Positions 58,667 to 64,000 of a stretch of DNA of 64,000 bases are shown piece by piece (the first letter of the stretch is position 1; every line of letters starts with the position of its first letter). The stretch lies in NCBI GenBank assembly GCA_001051155.2, contig JYIP02000006.1, positions 1,860,001 to 1,924,000 on the forward strand, given 5' to 3'. The DNA is from Chrysoporthe austroafricana (taxonomy: Eukaryota > Ascomycota > Sordariomycetes > Diaporthales > Cryphonectriaceae). Made by a program: the position numbers and the translations under genes. Under the pieces are notes generated by a model. It was not told the origin of the DNA and searched no databases. It was given only the letters and a program-made list of their open reading frames with translations.

Positions 58667-60404
58667 ATGGCGAATCCGTACGTTCCACACACGAGATGGG
58701 CATCCTCAGGCCGCACACACAAGCTAACAATGCCCCTGCGATAACAGGTTGAGCGCCACTTTCAAGTCCATCTGGCACACCATGACCAGCTATGATCGCC
58801 GTGCGTTAACGCTCCAGCGTGTTCTCCTATGCTCGCAATTGACGCGTCACTGACTGAACATTGTCGCAGACTCCAGCTACGATTCGCCCTTCCGATCTGG
58901 CCGCCACGTTCCCCTCGGTCAGGATGGTCTTAGCTCCGTCGCAACAGCCTCCGAATCGCGGGCAGACATAACATCCCCGTATCCTGACTACAACAATCGA
59001 AGCTCCTTGATGCATCCAGGTGGTGCGACCTCGTACAATGGCGCCCCGATTTCCCCAGCTCTGCCTCCCCAGAGCCCTGGGGCGACCGGACCATACTCTC
59101 CCGGCATGCGGTCCAAGCTCGCGCGAGCCAGCACGGGCGACGGATTCGAGATGCAGAGCCCGGTCGGCGAGATCCCCATGCAGTCTTTTGAGGACGGCCA
59201 GCCGCCTGCGCCGCCGGTCACTCACTCGTGGAAGCGCATTGATGCCTGGGCCGAGGATAATTACCCGGAGCTCTGGGACCAGCTCTGCGAGGGCTGCACC
59301 GTCAACGACCTGAACGAGCTGGAGCACCAGCTGGACTGCACGCTTCCTGCAGATGTTAGGGACTCTCTCCAGGTTCATGATGGTCAGGAGAGAGGCGGCA
59401 TGCCCACAGGCATCATTTTTGGTTCTATGCTGCTCGACTGCGAGGAGATGGTGCAGGAGTGGGACCAGTGGCGCAAGGTCAACAACCAATTCCTCCTGGA
59501 CACGGCAATCGTGAACCCGTCAGCCCCCTCTCGAGCTCTTGGTGGAAGCAGCGAGGCGTCGTCTTCCAAGTCCGCTCCGAGCCCGAATGGTCCCAACAAG
59601 CCGAACGACCTTGCCTGGAGGGAGAAGCTCATAGCCCGCCAGGAGTCGGTTCCCCCGAACTCCATCCGCAAGGCTTATGCTCACGCCGGGTGGATTCCTC
59701 TCGTCCGCGATTGGGGTGGCAACAACTTGGCCGTCGACCTGGCGCCTGGACCGAAGGGCCACTGGGGTCAGATAATCCTCTTCGGCCGCGACTACGACAC
59801 CAAATACGTAGTAGCTCGCTCCTGGGCCCATTTTTTGGCCGTCGTTGCGGACGATCTGAACAGCGGGAAGTGGTTCATCGATGAGGACACCCAGGAGCTC
59901 AAGCTACGTGAGTTCAAGGCCACCCGCGTTGAGCCGGGGTACCTCGACATTCTACGATGGAGGATGGATCAGAAGTACGGCCGCCGGGCTGCGAAGAGGA
60001 GGTCCGCTCCCCCGACTGGAGCTACGTCCCCTCCGGTGCCGAGCTCGCCATACAGCAGCGCTTCAGAGCCTGCCGGCGAGGCCCGTGGTCGGTCGCTTCA
60101 CCGTCTGAGCGGTGGCTCTCCATTGGCGAGTCCGATGCGTCCTGGATACGGCAAGGCGAGCCCTCTGGCCCGTGTCACCGAGGAGAGTGCGGATAAAGAG
60201 CTTACTGTTCCAAATGGCAAGGCAAGGGCGGAGAAGCTGGTGGAGGTTGACACGCCTCGTCACAGCGGCGAAGAACCTTCTGCTCCCAGACTCGCAAGCC
60301 TGACGAAAGGCGACTCCTCTGAGGATTCAGAGTCTTCATCGAAGGTCAACGGAAAGCAGCCAGCCATTACGACCGAGGAGGCGATGAAGGAGATTGAGAT
60401 CTGA
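58667..60404 (+). CDS. SMI1: SMI1/KNR4 homologue, cell-wall synthesis regulator
   Basis: Protein of 532 residues in three exons: 58667-58677 (only MANP and a split codon), 58748-58800 and 58870-60404. Spliced, it begins MANPLSATFKSIWHTMTSYDRH, as other filamentous-fungal Knr4 proteins do by memory. The SMI1/KNR4 globular domain follows at about residues 115-330, with SWKRIDAWAEDNYPELWDQL, the VHDGQE turn and WGGNNLAVDLAPG. The termini are disordered and rich in Ser and Pro. Knr4 links the cell-wall integrity MAP kinase route and calcineurin signalling to glucan and chitin synthesis. Only the two tiny first exons supply the true start, so automated calls could miss them and begin at a later Met. 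Confidence 0.9.
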
Positions 60405-62691
60405 TGGGATTCTGCAATAACGAACATGATAAATGCGACGAACGGCAAGAGCATACATATACTGTAGAAGGAGGATTGGCGTCCCCGGCGTTTTCACAGT
60501 TTCGACTTTAGACGACATCGTTCCTCGTGGTCTTTCCAACCGCATCTCTGCGGCAATCCGTCATCCACCCGAGGGTCTCGCACAGCAAGAATCCGAGTGA
60601 CTGGCCCTCGTCTTCGGTTCTATGCACAGCAGCATTCAAGGGCTACGTCGAGTCACTTTCTGCTAGTGCGCCCTCTGTACAAAGCTCGCTGGATTCATCT
60701 TCTCTCGTCTCGGCCGCTCTCACGGTTCGATCTCACAAGCGACCGGACACAATTTAATGCACCTTCCGCCTTTTTACTTAGCTGGAGGGAGTTTCTTCTG
60801 TATATTACTTGACTGGCGGCAGGGGGCCTTGGAGCTCATTGACCCCAGACCTTGAACGTTCCACTAATTACATTCAAGCCCAGGCGGGAGTTCGGTTTCC
60901 TTCTTCATTTCTCGGAGTCGGAGGGATGTGCTTGCGGCGTTGGCTTGAACCAGAATACGACATCTAGTCGAGGACTCAGGCCTAGGTGGTGGCGAGGGAG
61001 CTCGCAGGAAACAGTCTAAAGGATACCTTTGCCATCTAGCACTGCACACGCAGGCCACTGGTCTTAGTGGATGCTAGAGACTGCGACCTTCAATAAATTT
61101 CAGCCTCTTCAGGAGTCCTTCGCAGCTTTAGTACTTGCTGCACCGCTTTTGCTTTGCTGCTGTGACATATGTGCTTACGACCAGACCAAGTCACAAGAGC
61201 CCTCAGTCTTGTAGAGGGCTCAACTCTTGACGTCGACTACATCGATTACCGTTGCTAGATCATCAAATTGGACGATCTCGATGATGCGTGTATCTCAAGT
61301 TCGATGCGGGCACGCCGCAGTATCGCAGATTCAGACAAGGGACGAGTCGCTGGTCATGGCCTGTGAAATCTCTTTTGTCCTGCGTGGGGCCCGGATGACT
61401 CACCGCGAAGCGAGGCCCGTCAATCATCGGAATGTGGTTGATCAGGGTGCTATGAGGGCATGCACGGCCCTCGACGAGGACACATCATCGGCGGAGCCCG
61501 TTGGGCTGATGGCGACTGAGGACGCTGGACAGGAGGGAACTGGAGTTTGAAGGTGTCCTCGAACCAGGGACTGTAGCCTGCGCCAGGTATCTCTAATAGA
61601 AGTTACAAACAAGGACAACTGCTCTACAAACCTGCTACGAGGTTTGGGAGCACCTATGTCTATGGGAGAAAGTAGACCTGAGGATGGCGCCGCTCCTCAT
61701 ATCAAGCACATATAAGACCTTCGACCACATCAATGGAAACACAATCTCAAACGGGAGGATAGATCAGTAAATCTACTAATTGGAAATACTCGTAGACTCT
61801 AAGAAGCTCTCAAAGACACAATACAAAGAAAGATCACGTTGCGCCTTAGTACTCCGAAAAATACAATGTCCTCGACGGCAGGCGACACAAACTGCCCTGA
61901 GCATTGAAGGCGCCGAAAAAATCTCCCAAAAAGGGACTCCAATGTCTTAGGGTCCTTGATATAAACAGTCTTGTGTTGACATGATAATACACAATGAGCA
62001 CAGGAGCACGTTTTACGTTATTAATGCAGAACCTTTGGAAATACCGCGAGGACATTACCGAGGTCCTACCCAAACGAATCGGGGAGCCTCGATGAGAACA
62101 TTCCAAATACCCTCTACAATAGGTAGCGGTGCGTTTGTTGTATTTGCTTTTGCAAGAAACATTGCTCCCTTCAGGTATGATAGCCGACCTTGCTACTGGA
62201 GTTGTCAGTACAATGGTCCTTCTGTCCAGTACGGCGCATCGCTCCCATTGAGAATAATCAAACAACGTTCACTAGATCAATCACATGTCCTCTAGAAATC
62301 AACCAGGCTTCGAGCGAAGTGTATTCCATGTGACGTCTCAGATATTTCAAAAAGCATCTTTCACATCGTTCACTAACGAAGTGGCGCCTACATATAGCTG
62401 CAAATGGACTGCGCCGAAATTGGAACCTACAGAAATTTGATTCCACCAAGCGTCTGCAATCAGGGTCCTCTTTGGACTTTCAGAACAGAGAGACCCTCGG
62501 CTAGTCTCAAGTCATCACAAGCACTACATAACGGCAAGTCTATAATCCTCGTCTTATCCCGCCATGCACTGCTCGTATACTCCCTTCTCTAATATCACCA
62601 AATGACAACCACGGGAGACTTTAACACCAAGAGAACGATAAAGATTGTGCCCCAATACAAGAACGCCTGCTAATCTTCCAAGTCACAGTCA
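60405..62691. other. Intergenic, no supported gene
   Basis: About 2.3 kb. Short frames only, the longest near 61227-61550 (107 codons, no ATG at its head). No motif, RNA gene or repeat recognised. Confidence 0.5.
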
Positions 62692-63262
62692 ATGGATAGC
62701 GACTCCGAATTTTCGAGCGACGGTGACCAGGTCACCGATCAGCAAGGCCCTGACGAGCAGTCCCAGGGCCAAGATTCCCAGCTCGCCACCACTGTGAATG
62801 ACCCTCAATCTACCGACTCAGATTCTTCCAACCACCAGGCCAATGCATCTCGAGCTCAAGACCAGCAGCCTGCTACCAACGCTGGCTCCGTCCAACCTGC
62901 GAACACAAGTCAGGCTACTTCCCAACAGCCCCCTGGTGCCCGGCGGTCAACCACTTCTCGCGCGGGCCAGCCTCGACCCAAAAACTACTCGGTGGCTGAG
63001 ATGCAGACTATCCTGACCATGATGAACGCCGGCCAGACGGCGGCATCTGTTGCCAGGGTCTTGCGTGGACGTACGGCCAGCGCGATCCAGGCCAAGTATT
63101 GTATGTCCTTCCGCTGGCTTCGCGGGAATCGCCTGAGATATGCTCTGGACCCAATTTTTAGCAGAACGGCCCAGTGCTGACAGTATTTCCTCAGGGCGTA
63201 TGAAGGGGGGCGATCCCAAGCGCGCCGAGCACGCTCGCAAGAGAGACCAGGGCCAGAACTAG
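62692..63262 (+). CDS. Small protein with C-terminal HTH/SANT-like motif
   Basis: Predicted 158-residue protein in two exons, 62692-63100 and 63195-63262. The first 95 or so residues are disordered and rich in Ser, Gln, Asp and Thr. They are followed by YSVAEMQTILTMMNAGQTAA, SVARVLRGRTASAIQAKYW and a basic tail. The spacing of aromatic, Ala and Trp residues resembles a SANT/Myb or other helix-turn-helix DNA-binding unit, as found in small fungal nuclear proteins. The acceptor TTTCCTCAG (63186-63194) was chosen because it completes KYWRMKGGD; the nearer CAG gives an immediate stop. Function is unknown; a role in DNA binding is inference. Confidence 0.6.
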
Positions 63263-64000
63263 GTAGGCATCGGTGCCTTCGCAGGTCTCCAGGGCCGGGC
63301 AAGCTGTCAACGACTAGGTGTCCTTGATCCTCATGGGGCAATACTTCGATGAGCGGCAGTACACCCACGAAGAGGGGTACGAAAGGGAGCTAGACTCGCG
63401 GTCCAGGAGCTAGGTAGGTCCATCATTTGGATATTATCCGTTTTGGGCATTAGAGAAGCTTGCTGATGACTTCATCTGACAGCAAGTGCACCTTGCAGCG
63501 CAAAGGGAAATCAACTAGTTTTGCTTTGCGAGCATGCATATAGGATAATACTACCTGACTAAGTGACCTTTGACGGATGATAGTGATCACAATTCGCGAC
63601 AAGGAGCGCATCTGAATTGTGAAGGTACTGTCCTGAATCCTAATTGTAGTGGGTATGAGGGCCAGGAAAGGTGCGGCCAACATTGAAGTTTGGCCTTCAC
63701 ACGTAGCAGTGTTCCAAAGTACCTGGTTAATATGTATAGTGTCGTGCTGTTCTCACTCCTCCTATCGTTCTATTTCTTTTTTTCTCTTTTTTTGGGGGGG
63801 AAGAAGGGTTAGGGTCTTTGCCTGGCAGGGGTCCGAAGCAGCCAGAGCTCCATCAGGTGCAACCGTCGTCATCCTTCAGCCTCCCGTCTCGACGACCATC
63901 TACCCTACCAACGACAGCCAGCATCTCTCGCTGTCCACGAGCGCCCATAAACTCTGCGCCATCGCTTACGTACCTGCTTCCCATAATAAAAAACCTTGAG
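63263..64000. other. 3' flank to window edge
   Basis: No supported gene. A pyrimidine-rich tract followed by a short G run lies at about 63770-63800, and coding-like sequence near the edge (63820-63999) is too short to judge. Confidence 0.45.

Noticed and set aside
63805..63815. Telomere-like GGTTAGGGTC word
   Set aside because: Only one TTAGGG unit, no tandem array, so not a telomere or interstitial telomeric repeat.

Overview
This window is nuclear DNA of a filamentous ascomycete (Pezizomycotina, most likely Sordariomycetes). The evidence is short GT-AG introns of about 50-120 nt, intronless fungal forms of SAC3, LTV1 and LSG1, a KNR4/SMI1 homologue, fungal-type polyketide synthase and NRPS-like reductase genes, and GC-rich coding DNA separated by AT-rich, degenerate intergenic stretches.

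Layout. Positions 1-3.7 kb hold the 3' end of an MFS sugar porter, a PhyH-type 2-oxoglutarate dioxygenase (-) and a Gfo/Idh/MocA oxidoreductase (+). The last two are divergent and share a promoter with a CGG-N8-CCG palindrome. Positions 5.0-19.7 kb form a decayed accessory block: an A-T-R NRPS-like reductase with two frameshifts, an unrecognised broken gene with an acidic tail, a six-Asp-box sialidase-fold membrane protein with one frameshift, and the 3' half of a reducing polyketide synthase. The synthase carries three frameshifts, one nonsense codon and an unusual C-terminal methyltransferase placed after the ACP. A tRNA-Lys(CUU) with an intron and a 32-bp tandem repeat follow. Positions 23.2-26.4 kb carry an intact N-terminal-amidase-like nitrilase with a very long disordered tail. 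A heavily mutated second copy of its catalytic domain lies at 29.3-30.5 kb.

From 33 kb onward the window is mostly intact conserved genes: a Cys-rich single-pass membrane protein, a Derlin (ERAD), ArgJ (arginine biosynthesis), SAC3 (TREX-2 mRNA export), the divergent ribosome-biogenesis pair LTV1/LSG1, a seven-exon cytochrome P450, SMI1/KNR4 (cell-wall signalling) and a small HTH/SANT-like protein. About 6.4 kb between the P450 and SMI1 has no gene I can support.

The main pattern is contrast. All of the conserved genes can be spliced without a single frame break, while every large gene between 5 and 20 kb is broken. That argues for local pseudogenisation of a biosynthetic/accessory island rather than poor sequence, though read-level checks were not possible. 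All exon boundaries were inferred by eye from splice signals and conserved protein motifs.
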